Origin: CAYUXU01 sp964489695
Lineage (GTDB): Bacteria; Bacillota_I; Bacilli_A; Erysipelotrichales; Erysipelotrichaceae
DNA: 64,000 bases
Reading direction: 5' to 3'
NCBI GenBank assembly: GCA_964489695.1
Contig: CAZAZP010000002.1
Coordinates: 10,158-74,157, forward strand
In this document: positions 33,731 through 42,994 of the stretch, piece after piece
Layout: each line of letters begins with the position of its first letter
Position numbering within the stretch: the first letter of the stretch is position 1
The notes under the pieces: model-generated
The model's database searches: none
Seen by the model: the letters and a program-made list of their open reading frames with translations, nothing else
What the model was told of the DNA's origin: nothing
Made by a program: the position numbers and the translations under genes

Positions 33731-34603
33731 ATGCAACAATACTTACAATTATGTCAAGATGTTTTAGCTAAAGGTCAAACTAGAACAGATCGGACAAATA
33801 CTGGCACGATATCGATCTTTGGCTATCAAAGCCGTTATGATTTAACAGCTGGTTTCCCGTTATTAACGACCAAAAAAGTTAATTTTAAAGCCGTCGCTTT
33901 AGAATTACTTTGGTTTTTATCTGGTTCAACCAATATTCAACCATTAGTCAAAGAAAATGTGCGGATTTGGAATGAGTGGCCTTATGAGCGTTATAAGCTT
34001 TCCCCAGATTATCAAGGTGAGACCTTAGCTGAATATGTCGAGCGGATTAAAATTGATGATGTCTTTGCCTTAAAACATGGTGATTTAGGACCAGTTTATG
34101 GCAAACAGTGGCGCAATTTTCAAGGTGTCGATCAAATTAGTGAATTGATTAAAGGTTTAAAGACGAATCCTTACTCGCGCCGACATATTGTTAATGCTTA
34201 TAATCCAGCGGAACTAACTAACATGGCTTTACCGCCTTGTCATGCTTTTTTCCAATTTTATGTTTCAGCTGATGGGAAACGCTTGTCCTGTCAACTTTAT
34301 CAACGTAGTGCTGATATCTTTTTAGGCGTCCCGTTTAATATCGCTTCTTATGCTTTATTATTAATGATGGTGGCGGAAGTCACGGGCTATGAACCTTACG
34401 AGTTCGTCCATACTTTAGGTGATGCGCATATTTATTTAAATCACCTGGACCAAATTAACTTACAACTCTCGCGTGAACCACGCCCACTACCAACCTTAAA
34501 GTTTAAACGATCAGTAAGTGATATCTTTGAATTTACTTATGAGGATTTTGAATTAATTGGTTATGATCCACATCCTTATATCCCAGGAGCGATTGCTGTT
34601 TAA
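33731..34603 (+). CDS. thyA: Thymidylate synthase ThyA
   Basis: The enzyme makes dTMP from dUMP with methylene-tetrahydrofolate. The 290 residues show RTDRTNTGTISIFG near the N terminus, the catalytic cysteine in LPPCHAFFQF, QRSADIFLGVPFNIASY and the dUMP-binding HTLGDAHIYLNH. The ATG at 33731 has GGAG 7 bases upstream. It overlaps dfrA by one base (TAATG), so the enzyme that recycles its dihydrofolate product is coupled to it. Confidence 0.96.
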   Translation: MQQYLQLCQDVLAKGQTRTDRTNTGTISIFGYQSRYDLTAGFPLLTTKKVNFKAVALELLWFLSGSTNIQPLVKENVRIWNEWPYERYKLSPDYQGETLAEYVERIKIDDVFALKHGDLGPVYGKQWRNFQGVDQISELIKGLKTNPYSRRHIVNAYNPAELTNMALPPCHAFFQFYVSADGKRLSCQLYQRSADIFLGVPFNIASYALLLMMVAEVTGYEPYEFVHTLGDAHIYLNHLDQINLQLSREPRPLPTLKFKRSVSDIFEFTYEDFELIGYDPHPYIPGAIAV

Positions 34604-35079
34604 TGTTGTCTATGATTGTGGCCTGTGATCGGCAAGGTGGTATTGGTTATCAAGGCTGGATGCCCTGGAATTTACCAGCAGATTTAAAGCTGTTTCAAGC
34701 GGTAACTTTAAATAAAACTTTAATTATGGGCAATAGCACCTATCAAGGCTTAAAACAACCACTGAAGAAGCGGAAGATTATCGTTTTAACTCGACAGCCA
34801 TTATTACAAAAAGCCCAAACTGATGTTATATTTACTAATGATGCTGGACAGTTAATAAAACGTTATCAGGACGCACCTGAAGAAGTACTTGTGGCTGGTG
34901 GAGCCCAAGTTTATCAGTTGTTTTTACCAGCTTGCCAGCGGTTATATATTAGTCATGTGTTGAAAGATTATCCCGCTGATACTTATTTACCACCGATTGA
35001 TTTTACTCAATTTGAAATTATTGAGGAACAACACTATCCGGAATTTATTTACCGGGTCTATCAAAAAAGAAAAGGATAA
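34603..35079 (+). CDS. dfrA: Dihydrofolate reductase
   Basis: The 158-residue enzyme reduces dihydrofolate to tetrahydrofolate. The N-terminal VACDRQGGIGYQGWMPWNLPADLKLF contains the Trp-X-Leu-Pro substrate loop, ADLK carries the catalytic acidic residue, TLIMGNSTYQGL binds NADPH, and VAGGAQVYQLFLP is the second cofactor loop. It follows thyA, a widespread pairing. Confidence 0.95.
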   Translation: MLSMIVACDRQGGIGYQGWMPWNLPADLKLFQAVTLNKTLIMGNSTYQGLKQPLKKRKIIVLTRQPLLQKAQTDVIFTNDAGQLIKRYQDAPEEVLVAGGAQVYQLFLPACQRLYISHVLKDYPADTYLPPIDFTQFEIIEEQHYPEFIYRVYQKRKG

Positions 35080-35085
35080 GAGAAA

Positions 35086-36318
35086 ATGGAACAAGAAATT
35101 TTACAACAGTATGCCCGTTTAGCTGTGCGAGTGGGTGTCAACATTCAACCAGAGCAACCCTTAGTCATTAATTGTAGTACTGAAAATGCCTATTTTGCTC
35201 GGATATGTGCGAAAGAAGCTTACGCTGCTGGTGCCTCGTATGTTCATATGTTATGGTCTGATGAAGAGCTGACGAAAATTAATTTAATGCATGCTAGTTT
35301 AGAGAATATTATTGAGATTCCTGATTACATGGTGGCGCGCTTTGATTATTTTATTGATCAAAAGGTAGCGCGCCTAAATATTATTGGTGATACTCCAGGT
35401 TTATTAGCAGAAGTTGATCCCAACAAGTTATTACAACAAGCCATCATCGCTGGTGAGAAGTTTAAACGATATCGGGATTATTCAATGGGTAACCATGGTC
35501 AATGGACCATCGTTGCTTTACCAAGTGTTGGTTGGGCCCAAAAAGTCTTCCCCAGTGATACGCCAGAGCAAGCGGTTGAAAAGCTTGGTGCGGCTATTTT
35601 AAACGCCGTAAAGCTCTCTTTAGACCAAGACCCAGTTGCTGTCTGGGAAGCTCATAATCAAGCCTTAGCTAAACGAAATAAAAAACTCAATGACTATAAT
35701 TTCAAATCACTTCATTTTACTAATAGTCTAGGTACAGATTTAGTTGTTGGGTTAGCTGATCAACACCGTTGGGCGGGTGGAGCCGAAAAAACCGTTGGTG
35801 GGATTGTTTTTAACCCAAATATTCCGACCGAAGAAACCTTTACCATGCCCCATAAATATCGGGTTGATGGAAAAGTTGTGGCGAGTAAACCACTTGATTA
35901 TCAAGGGAAATTAATTGAAGATTTTAGCTTTGTCTTTAAAGCGGGCCAAGTTGTCGAATATCAAGCGAAACATAATCAAGCTGCTTTAGATAATTTATTA
36001 AACTTAGATGAAGGTAGTCGGCATCTTGGTGAAGTAGCGTTAATTGGTTATGATTCACCAATCGAACAAAGCGGTATTTTATTTTATAATACGTTATTTG
36101 ATGAAAATGCCTCTTGCCATTTAGCCTTAGGTAATGCTTATCCCATGAACGTAATTAACGGTACTACGATGAGTGAAGATGAACTGGAAAAATATGGTTA
36201 TAATAAATCAAAAGCTCACGTGGATTTTATGTTTGGGACAGCTGATTTAAATATTACGGGTTTAACTCAAGATGATCAAGAAATACCAGTGATGCGAGCT
36301 GGTCAGCTATTAGTATAA
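35086..36318 (+). CDS. M29 family aminopeptidase (AmpS/PepS type)
   Basis: The 410-residue cytoplasmic metallo-aminopeptidase releases N-terminal residues from peptides. Motifs of family M29 are visible: LHFTNSLGTDLVVGL, GGIVFNPNIPTEETFTMP with ligand glutamates, EGSRHLGEVALIGYDSP, LFDENASCHLALG and a final HVDFMFGTADLNI. It lies 6 bases after dfrA and may share its transcript. The 164 bases after it hold only the terminator and AT-rich sequence. Confidence 0.92.
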   Translation: MEQEILQQYARLAVRVGVNIQPEQPLVINCSTENAYFARICAKEAYAAGASYVHMLWSDEELTKINLMHASLENIIEIPDYMVARFDYFIDQKVARLNIIGDTPGLLAEVDPNKLLQQAIIAGEKFKRYRDYSMGNHGQWTIVALPSVGWAQKVFPSDTPEQAVEKLGAAILNAVKLSLDQDPVAVWEAHNQALAKRNKKLNDYNFKSLHFTNSLGTDLVVGLADQHRWAGGAEKTVGGIVFNPNIPTEETFTMPHKYRVDGKVVASKPLDYQGKLIEDFSFVFKAGQVVEYQAKHNQAALDNLLNLDEGSRHLGEVALIGYDSPIEQSGILFYNTLFDENASCHLALGNAYPMNVINGTTMSEDELEKYGYNKSKAHVDFMFGTADLNITGLTQDDQEIPVMRAGQLLV

Positions 36319-36464
36319 TTCACATTATTTTACACAATTATGCCATAATTTAACTATTATCCTTTGTTATATTATTGGTGTAAGTTAGCTTACTTGTGCG
36401 GTAAACATTTCTCCTATCTTTCCCTAAAATTAATCCCGTACAATATTCTATCCCTTATAAATAT

Positions 36465-36498
36465 AGAAAAAAGGCCAAATAATTAAGGCCTTTTTTCT
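36465..36498. terminator. Bidirectional terminator
   Basis: The 12-bp stem AGAAAAAAGGCC / GGCCTTTTTTCT has a 10-base loop. It serves the M29 gene on the plus strand and overlaps the end of the radical-SAM gene on the minus strand. Confidence 0.8.
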
Positions 36499-37436
36499 TT
36501 TTGATAATATTTACCTTGATAAGAATCAGTTTTAACTAATAACTTTTGAATCTCGTTTAAGACGATGCCTTTCTTTTTTGTCCAAAGGGGCGCTAATAGT
36601 TTAGCAGCGACGCCATCGCCGGTTAACCGTTCAATAACCAGTTCTGGTGGGAGTAACTCTAATTGTTTCACCACTAAGGCGATATATTCCGTTTGGCTCA
36701 TTAAAGGCCAAGCTTCTGTTTGGTAAGCTTGACCATAAACCGAATCACTTAAAAGATGTAACATATGAATCTTGATCCCAAATAATGGTAATTGGCTCAG
36801 ATATTTAGCTGTATCGATCATCATGTCAAAAGTTTCATCCGGTAAACCATTAATAATATGAACTGAAACTTTTAAGGGTGTTTTAGCTAAGCGCTTGATC
36901 GTGGCTTCAAAGACTCTAAGCGGGTAACCACGATTAAAAGCTAAAGCGGTGGTGTCAAACATGGTTTGTAAGCCAAGTTCTAAATAGATGTCAGTTTTTT
37001 GGTTGAGACTAACTAAATAATCAATAATTGGTTGATCTAAACAATCAGGTCGTGTTCCGATGGCAAGGCCGACTACTTCCGGTAACGCTAAAAACGGCTC
37101 ATAGCTTTGTTTTAATTCAGCCAGGGCAGCATAGGTATTAGTGTAAGCTTGAAAATAAGGAATAGTTTTGGCATTAGGCCATTTTTGGTTTAGCTTTTTT
37201 TTAATGGTTAAATATTGTTGGCTTAAGCTAGCAGTTTTATCTCTAATTAATTCACCACTACCTTCTTGGCTACAAAAATAACAACCACCGACACCACATG
37301 TGCCATCGCGATTAGGACAAGTAAAGCCGGCGTCTAACGGGACCTTCATGACTTTTAGGCCATAAGTTTCCTTTAAGTAATAATCAAAGCTGTGATAACG
37401 TAAATTATAATGCGAAAATGGGAAAGGATTAGGCAT
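36483..37436 (-). CDS. Radical SAM protein, TIGR01212/YtqA family
   Basis: The 317-residue protein has the family's cysteine pattern near residue 38: CPNRDGTCGVGGCYFC, in which Cys-X7-Cys-X4-Cys-X2-Cys fits an Elp3-like radical-SAM domain. Other marks are YFQAYTNTYA, IGTRPDCL and LELGLQTMFD. Members have no established function. The ATG at 37436 gives an 8-base overlap with the ceramidase-like gene; an in-frame TTG at 37457 is less likely. The two genes form an operon, with this one second. Confidence 0.85.
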   Translation of the reverse strand: MPNPFPFSHYNLRYHSFDYYLKETYGLKVMKVPLDAGFTCPNRDGTCGVGGCYFCSQEGSGELIRDKTASLSQQYLTIKKKLNQKWPNAKTIPYFQAYTNTYAALAELKQSYEPFLALPEVVGLAIGTRPDCLDQPIIDYLVSLNQKTDIYLELGLQTMFDTTALAFNRGYPLRVFEATIKRLAKTPLKVSVHIINGLPDETFDMMIDTAKYLSQLPLFGIKIHMLHLLSDSVYGQAYQTEAWPLMSQTEYIALVVKQLELLPPELVIERLTGDGVAAKLLAPLWTKKKGIVLNEIQKLLVKTDSYQGKYYQKEKRP

Positions 37437-38601
37437 TTTCGGAAAGGATTGCCACAATCTTAGCTTTATCAGCTTCTGTTTGCATTTCCATTAACGCTTC
37501 ATAAGTAATAACTTGATTGTTGGGACCAGTTAAGTAAGTAATATAGCCTTGACTATAACAAACGAGTAACTCATTTCCGCGTTTAATAAAATCATTATAT
37601 TCAGAAAACATTTCAAATGGTGAAAGGATTAAGGTAAAGCCACCTAAGTGTAGTTTACTTAAAACAATCTCACGGGGATAATAAGGTAAGCGGCTCAAAA
37701 GTTTATCGCGAGCAGCTAAACCAGTATTAACTTCACGAATTTCTTTTTCGGCCATTTGGCTCGTATCAATATCGGTAATATTTTTAACTTGATAATCAAT
37801 CGTTAACGGAAAATCTTGATAGCTTAAAGTTAAAGGTTCTTGCGCGGCGGGTAAAGCTAATAATCGATCAAATTGTTCACTCATTAAACCAGCTAAACGT
37901 TTAACTTCGGCCATGTTTTTTTCTTTGCGAACAAATCTGGTACTGACATCGCCGGCGGCTCCTTGTAAGAAACCAAAAAATTCATTGGGATATTTGGCGG
38001 AAAGTGTCGCGACGGTAAAACCGGGATATTCAGCCGTTAAATAACCTGGTGTTTCATTTAAGATAGTTGGATGGCAATTATAAAATAAGAAATTAATAAT
38101 CCGGACTTTATCACGATAAATACTTAAAACACCTGAATAAACATTCGTACTACCGCGATGGCTGAGGCGGCTTTGGCCCACTTCAGTATAGTTTTGGTGA
38201 CGATAATTAATGGTGTATTCACCTGCGATTAAAGGTGTTTCTCGAATCATAGTTAACATAGCCTGTTCGACTTGGGCGTAATAAGTATAGTTTTCACTAG
38301 AAAGCCCAAACAGATTAGTTAAAGGGGGAGCGAAATGGGTATGAGTACAAGATAAAGCGAACTCAACATTCGAGCCTAATTCCTGTTGCATCGCGTGTTT
38401 TAAGTCTTGAAATATTTTATAACTTACCCCTAAACTGTCCATTAAAAGATAAACTACTTCATGTTTCTCCGCTTTAAAGCGTAAGTAGCTTAAATATAAA
38501 TCTCCTTGAACTTCTTTGGTCGCGATGGTATTAGTAGCGAATCCTGGAGCCACCATGGGTTCAGTCGGATTAATTAAAGTTTTATTATAAGCAACTAACA
38601 T
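37429..38601 (-). CDS. Neutral ceramidase-like hydrolase without signal peptide
   Basis: The 390 residues resemble the N-terminal catalytic domain of neutral/alkaline ceramidase (PF04734). CTHTHFAPPLT supplies zinc-binding histidines, FYNCHPTIL is a further metal motif, LQGAAGDVSTR corresponds to the GDVSP-type segment near the nucleophile serine, and YSQGYITYL is a C-terminal signature. There is no signal peptide and no C-terminal Ig-like domain, so it is probably cytoplasmic and may act on something other than ceramide. It is first in an operon with the radical-SAM gene. Confidence 0.7.
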   Translation of the reverse strand: MLVAYNKTLINPTEPMVAPGFATNTIATKEVQGDLYLSYLRFKAEKHEVVYLLMDSLGVSYKIFQDLKHAMQQELGSNVEFALSCTHTHFAPPLTNLFGLSSENYTYYAQVEQAMLTMIRETPLIAGEYTINYRHQNYTEVGQSRLSHRGSTNVYSGVLSIYRDKVRIINFLFYNCHPTILNETPGYLTAEYPGFTVATLSAKYPNEFFGFLQGAAGDVSTRFVRKEKNMAEVKRLAGLMSEQFDRLLALPAAQEPLTLSYQDFPLTIDYQVKNITDIDTSQMAEKEIREVNTGLAARDKLLSRLPYYPREIVLSKLHLGGFTLILSPFEMFSEYNDFIKRGNELLVCYSQGYITYLTGPNNQVITYEALMEMQTEADKAKIVAILSENA

Positions 38602-38697
38602 GTGAAAATCCTCATCTTTCTCTTTTAATTATAGCATAGCCTAGGAAAAGCCACGGCTTTTTTTGTATAATGGAGCTAGATAAATTAAGGAGGTAAT

Positions 38698-39117
38698 ATG
38701 TTAAAAGAGTTTAAAGCATTTATTATGCGAGGGAATGTTTTAGATATGGCAATTGGGGTTATTATTGGCTCAGCTTTTGGGAAAATTGTTTCTTCAGCGG
38801 TCAGTGATATTTTTATGCCATTAATTGGCGTTTTAGTTGGCGGAATTAATTTTTCTGGTTTAAAAATTGTGTTAACTCCCGCTGTAGTGGGTAGTGATGG
38901 TATCGAACAAGTGGCTGAAAATGCCTTATTATATGGCCAATTTTTAGAGGCGCTCGTCGATTTTTTAATTATTGCTAGTTTTATTTTTGTGATTATTAAG
39001 GTTATCAATAGGTTTAAAAAACCTGCGCCAGCTGAACCAGCTGCACCGGTTGAACCAGAAGTAACCACTAATGACTTATTAATCGAAATTCGTGATTTAT
39101 TAAAAGCTGACAAGTAA
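38698..39117 (+). CDS. mscL: Large-conductance mechanosensitive channel MscL
   Basis: MscL is a homopentameric pore that opens under membrane tension to relieve osmotic shock. The 139 residues contain the N-terminal amphipathic helix FKAFIMRGNVLDMAIGVIIG, the Gly-rich first membrane helix, a periplasmic-type loop, a second membrane helix (about 83-102), a Pro/Ala linker and the C-terminal helical bundle IEIRDLLKADK. A TATAAT at 38666-38671 and AAGGAGG precede it. Confidence 0.96.
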   Translation: MLKEFKAFIMRGNVLDMAIGVIIGSAFGKIVSSAVSDIFMPLIGVLVGGINFSGLKIVLTPAVVGSDGIEQVAENALLYGQFLEALVDFLIIASFIFVIIKVINRFKKPAPAEPAAPVEPEVTTNDLLIEIRDLLKADK

Positions 39118-39179
39118 ACTCAGACATTTTACCAATTTTTAAAAGGGTAAATATGCTATGATAACTTACGGTGAAGTAA

Positions 39180-40322
39180 ATGAAAGAAAAATTAAAGTTT
39201 AAATCAACCGCTAGTTGTACTCATACATCCGCTCGAACCGGTGAAATCAGCATTAACGGCTGGAAAATTGAAACACCGGTTTTTATGCCCGTTGGAACCC
39301 AAGCTACGGTTAAATTTCTTTCGCCTGAAGAATTAAAACAAGTTAAGGCGGAGATTATTTTAGCTAACACTTATCATTTATGGCTTAGACCAGGTGAGCA
39401 AGTGATTGAAGCAGCTGGTGGTTTACATCAATTTATGAATTATCCTGGCCCCATCTTAACGGATAGTGGTGGTTTTCAAGTCTTTTCGTTAAGTGATCGC
39501 CGAAAGATAAGTGAAGAAGGTGTAAGCTTTCGCAATCATTTAAATGGCGATAAAATGATGTTAACGCCCGAAAAGTCGATTGCGATTCAAAATGCTTTAG
39601 GAGCTGATTTTATTATGAGTCTAGATGAATGTCCTCCTTATCCGGTTAGTTATAAATATATGGAAGAAAGCATCTTACGGACTGAACGCTGGGCTAAACG
39701 CGGGTTAGCCGCCCACCAAAACCCCGACCAACAAGCTCTTTTTGGGATTGTGCAAGGTGGAGAATTTCCTGATTTAAGGCGGCGCTCGGCGGAAGGACTG
39801 GTGGCTTTAGATTTCCCAGGTTATAGCATTGGGGGCACAAGCGTTGGCGAAAGTAAAGAAGTAATGTATGAGATGATTGCTAATGCTACCGCTTATTTAC
39901 CCCAGCATAAACCGCGTTATTTAATGGGAGTTGGTTCTGTTGATGCAATTTTAGCTGGGGTAGCCCGCGGTGTCGATATGTTTGATTGTGTCTTACCCAC
40001 GCGGATTGCGCGTCATGGGACGCTAATGAGTCATCATGGCCGGATGAATATTACCAACCAACGTTATGCTCGGGATTTTCAACCGCTTGAAGCGGGTTGT
40101 AATTGTTATACTTGTCAGAACTTTAGTCGCGCTTATGTGCATCATTTATTTCGGGCTAAAGAAGGGTTAGGGCCCCGCTTAGCCAGTATTCATAACTTAT
40201 ATTATTTAACCAACTTAATGGCGGAGATTAGAGCAGCGATTAAAGCTGATCGGTTTTTAATTTTTCAAACGGAAGTGTTAGACCAACTAGCTAAAGTCGA
40301 TCCGCTAGGTCGAGGTTTTTAA
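39180..40322 (+). CDS. tgt: tRNA-guanine transglycosylase
   Basis: TGT exchanges G34 for preQ1 in tRNAs with GUN anticodons. The 380 residues contain the catalytic aspartates in DSGGFQVFSL and GVDMFDCVLPTR, the substrate loop IVQGGEF and the zinc site CNCYTCQNFSRAYVHHL. It overlaps queA by one base; here tgt comes first, the reverse of the commoner queA-tgt order. I saw no preQ1 riboswitch in the 62-base upstream gap. Confidence 0.96.
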   Translation: MKEKLKFKSTASCTHTSARTGEISINGWKIETPVFMPVGTQATVKFLSPEELKQVKAEIILANTYHLWLRPGEQVIEAAGGLHQFMNYPGPILTDSGGFQVFSLSDRRKISEEGVSFRNHLNGDKMMLTPEKSIAIQNALGADFIMSLDECPPYPVSYKYMEESILRTERWAKRGLAAHQNPDQQALFGIVQGGEFPDLRRRSAEGLVALDFPGYSIGGTSVGESKEVMYEMIANATAYLPQHKPRYLMGVGSVDAILAGVARGVDMFDCVLPTRIARHGTLMSHHGRMNITNQRYARDFQPLEAGCNCYTCQNFSRAYVHHLFRAKEGLGPRLASIHNLYYLTNLMAEIRAAIKADRFLIFQTEVLDQLAKVDPLGRGF

Positions 40323-41347
40323 TGGAATTAAAAGACTTTTATTTTGATTTACCACCCGAATTAATTGCGCAAGATCCTTTACCTGAGCGCAGTGCGTCAC
40401 GCTTACTAGTGGTAAATCGGCAAGATCAAACTTTAATTGATACCAAGTTCCCCGATCTTTTAACTTATTTAAGACCGGGCGATGTGTTAGTTAGAAACAA
40501 TACAAAGGTCTTACCAGCTCGCTTAATTGGACACAAAGTACCAACTGGGGCCGTCGTGGAATTATTGCTTTTAAGTGGTGAACCAGCTGATGTTTGGCTT
40601 TGTTTAGTCGGGAATGCGAAAGCAGTCAAACTAAATACAATTATTTCTTTTGGCCAAGGTGAACTACGAGCCCAGTGCTTAGAAATTTTACCAGATGGTC
40701 AACGACGTTTTAAAATGTTGTATCAAGGTATATTTTTAGAAATTTTAGAACACCTTGGTCAAATGCCATTACCGCCATATATTAAAAAACAACTGCAAGA
40801 TAATGATCGTTACCAAACAGTTTATGCCCAAGAGTTAGGCAGTGCAGCTGCTCCGACCGCGGGCTTACATTTTACTACCGAATTATTTGAGGCCATTAAA
40901 GCTCAAGGGGTTCAAGTCGTAGATGTAACGTTACATGTAGGCTTAGGGACATTTCAACCGCTAAAAACAAGCGACATCCAAGCGCACCAAATGCATGGTG
41001 AATACTATCAACTTTCCGCTAACAGTGCTACAATATTAAATGAAGCTAGAGCTAATAATCAACGGATTATTGCGATTGGGACAACTTCAGCGCGGACATT
41101 AGAAACGGTTTACCGCAAATTTCAGAGCTTTCAAGCTGATGCTGGTATTACCAAATTATATCTTTATCCGGGCCAAACAATTCAGGCTTTTGCTGGGCTA
41201 ATCACAAATTTTCATTTGCCAGCTTCATCACTTATTTTATTAGTAAGTACCTTTGCGACAACAGCTTTAATTAAGCAAGCTTATGCGCATGCCATCCAAG
41301 AACGTTATCGTTTTTTCTCGTTTGGTGATGCGATGTTGATTATTTAA
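40322..41347 (+). CDS. queA: S-adenosylmethionine:tRNA ribosyltransferase-isomerase
   Basis: QueA adds the epoxycyclopentanediol ring to preQ1 in tRNA using the ribosyl moiety of SAM. The 341 residues show FYFDLPPELIAQDPLPERSASRLL at the start (read here in two blocks), VRNNTKVLPARL, the AAPTAGLHFT motif, and a C-terminal TNFHLPASSLILLVSTF. The gene starts on the tgt stop (TAATG) and forms the two-step queuosine end pathway with it. Confidence 0.96.
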   Translation: MELKDFYFDLPPELIAQDPLPERSASRLLVVNRQDQTLIDTKFPDLLTYLRPGDVLVRNNTKVLPARLIGHKVPTGAVVELLLLSGEPADVWLCLVGNAKAVKLNTIISFGQGELRAQCLEILPDGQRRFKMLYQGIFLEILEHLGQMPLPPYIKKQLQDNDRYQTVYAQELGSAAAPTAGLHFTTELFEAIKAQGVQVVDVTLHVGLGTFQPLKTSDIQAHQMHGEYYQLSANSATILNEARANNQRIIAIGTTSARTLETVYRKFQSFQADAGITKLYLYPGQTIQAFAGLITNFHLPASSLILLVSTFATTALIKQAYAHAIQERYRFFSFGDAMLII

Positions 41348-41357
41348 GGGAGGTAAG

Positions 41358-41900
41358 ATGTTAAAACATAGTTTTAAACCAAGCCAGATAAATTTATTTA
41401 ATACGATTATCTTTTTTCTGATTACGCAATTTATACTGTTTTTATTTGTTTCTTTAATTTTCAGTTTAAATCATCCGTTATTTTTCTTATTGGAAAAAAC
41501 GAATATTAATATTTATGTGATAACTGCTTGTTTAATCATGGTCCCAATTTATTTGTTGTTTGGGGCAATTGGGATTGTGGTTCGAGATAAGCACCGTGGC
41601 CTACGTCAAAGCCTTTCCCAATTCTTACGCGTGATGAGTGGTTTTTATTTAGTCTTTTTAATTGGTGCGATTTTCTTGCATGTGCAACGGATTAGTGATT
41701 TATTTTTACAACTTTATATTTTGGCTAATTATCCGATGGGATTTGTGATGAATCAATTAACTGAGAACCACGATTTAATTCAACCGGTTTTGGCTTTAAC
41801 TGCCATCATGCCAGTTATAAGCTATTACGCCGGAGCAATCTGGCGGTTAAATTTCTTGCGGAAAAAAGCCCAGCCTTTGCCACCAGTCGATCAAGTTTAA
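41358..41900 (+). CDS. Unknown four-helix membrane protein
   Basis: I do not recognise the family. The 180 residues contain four likely membrane segments (about 17-40, 50-74, 93-110 and 143-160) and a short basic tail ending with prolines. Residues between helices 2 and 3 form a positively charged loop (VRDKHRGLRQ), so this loop is probably cytoplasmic. It lies 10 bases after queA with GGGAGG as ribosome site and is likely the third gene of the operon. No functional link to queuosine is evident. Confidence 0.65.
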   Translation: MLKHSFKPSQINLFNTIIFFLITQFILFLFVSLIFSLNHPLFFLLEKTNINIYVITACLIMVPIYLLFGAIGIVVRDKHRGLRQSLSQFLRVMSGFYLVFLIGAIFLHVQRISDLFLQLYILANYPMGFVMNQLTENHDLIQPVLALTAIMPVISYYAGAIWRLNFLRKKAQPLPPVDQV

Positions 41901-41911
41901 TTCATTAGCAA

Positions 41912-42910
41912 CTAATCCTGGTTAGGAAAAACTAAGTTTTTCTTAATCCAATCAGGATTTTTTAAGATAGTACGACCAATGCCGATTAAATCGGCTTTTT
42001 TATTGCTTAATAATTCATTAGCGGTAGCTAAATCTTTGATGCCACCTGTTAAAATTACTGGAAGGTTAGTGACTTGCTTAATCGCCGCGGTGGTGGCTTG
42101 GAAATAACCCACTTGTGGCAAGTTTGGATGACGATAGCCATAAAAACTACCTGAAATATCAATGGCGGTAACTTTTAACTTAGCTAATAATTCAGCAGTC
42201 GCAATCGTATCAGTAAAATTAATGCCGGGTAGGCTAAAGTCTTCGGCGGTTAAGCGAACTAATAAGGGAAAATCCCGTGGGAGCACTTGTTTCAGAGCTA
42301 AAACTACTTCAGTTAAAAAACGTTGGCGGTTGATTAAGTTTCCGCCATATTCGTCTGTTCTTTGGTTAGTTCGTTCGGATAAAAATTGATTAAGCAAAAA
42401 ACCATGAGCCGCATGGATTTCTACCCCATCAAAGCCTAAGTGATAGGCTAAAAGGGCACTAGCTTGAAAGTCGTTAATGATTGCTTTGATCTCTTGGTGA
42501 GTTAAAGCTTGCGGTAAGCGGGTATCATTAGGATGGATGATGGCAGACGGGCCTTTTAAAGCAGTTAAACTGACATCAGCACTACTACCAGCATGATTTA
42601 ATTGGGCGAAAACAAAGCAATTATTGGTTTTAATGAGCTTAACTAAAGTTTTTAAACCAGCTTGATCTGCATTTTCGCCCAGCGAAAGTTGGGGACTTTT
42701 TAAACTAGCTTTCCCATTTAGATTCACATAGGCGTGTTCTACAATTATGAGACTTGCTAAACCACTATTAGTTAAATTATCGTAATGTTTTAATAAGGCG
42801 GAAGTAACTTGACCATTTAAACCAGCGGTTCTATTAGCCATCGGTGGAATGATAATGCGATGTTTTAATGTTAAAGGGCCAAGCGTTAGGGGTAAAAATA
42901 TTTTTTGCAT
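41912..42910 (-). CDS. NADH:flavin oxidoreductase, old yellow enzyme family
   Basis: The 332-residue FMN-containing TIM barrel opens with LGPLTLKHRIIIPPMANRT. It has QLNHAGSSA, the substrate-binding pair HAAHGFLLNQFLSERTNQRTDEYGG (quoted here only for its key His-X2-His and Tyr), VRLTAEDF and the phosphate-binding TGGIKDLATA and IGIGRTIL. It has no C-terminal Fe-S/NADPH domain, so it is a YqjM-like stand-alone oxidoreductase. The substrate is unknown. It is a single gene, divergent from the S9 peptidase. Confidence 0.9.
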   Translation of the reverse strand: MQKIFLPLTLGPLTLKHRIIIPPMANRTAGLNGQVTSALLKHYDNLTNSGLASLIIVEHAYVNLNGKASLKSPQLSLGENADQAGLKTLVKLIKTNNCFVFAQLNHAGSSADVSLTALKGPSAIIHPNDTRLPQALTHQEIKAIINDFQASALLAYHLGFDGVEIHAAHGFLLNQFLSERTNQRTDEYGGNLINRQRFLTEVVLALKQVLPRDFPLLVRLTAEDFSLPGINFTDTIATAELLAKLKVTAIDISGSFYGYRHPNLPQVGYFQATTAAIKQVTNLPVILTGGIKDLATANELLSNKKADLIGIGRTILKNPDWIKKNLVFPNQD

Positions 42911-42968
42911 CAGCGATCTCCTTAAACCAATTGTACAAGAGTCAGCGTGTATTTTAAATATCTTATAG

Positions 42969-42974
42969 TATAAT
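42969..42974 (+). promoter_or_regulatory. -10 element of the S9 peptidase gene
   Basis: A perfect TATAAT lies 20 bases before the ATG, with GCGGAGG between. No -35 is evident. Confidence 0.45.
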
Positions 42975-42994
42975 TAACTAAAGCGGAGGATATT

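Noticed and set aside
38685..39113. Minus-strand frame of 142 residues over mscL
   Set aside because: mscL on the plus strand has all family motifs, promoter and ribosome site.
39118..39179. preQ1 riboswitch before tgt-queA
   Set aside because: The gap is only 62 bases and lacks the preQ1 aptamer pattern; a weak TTTACC/GGTAAA pairing is not enough.
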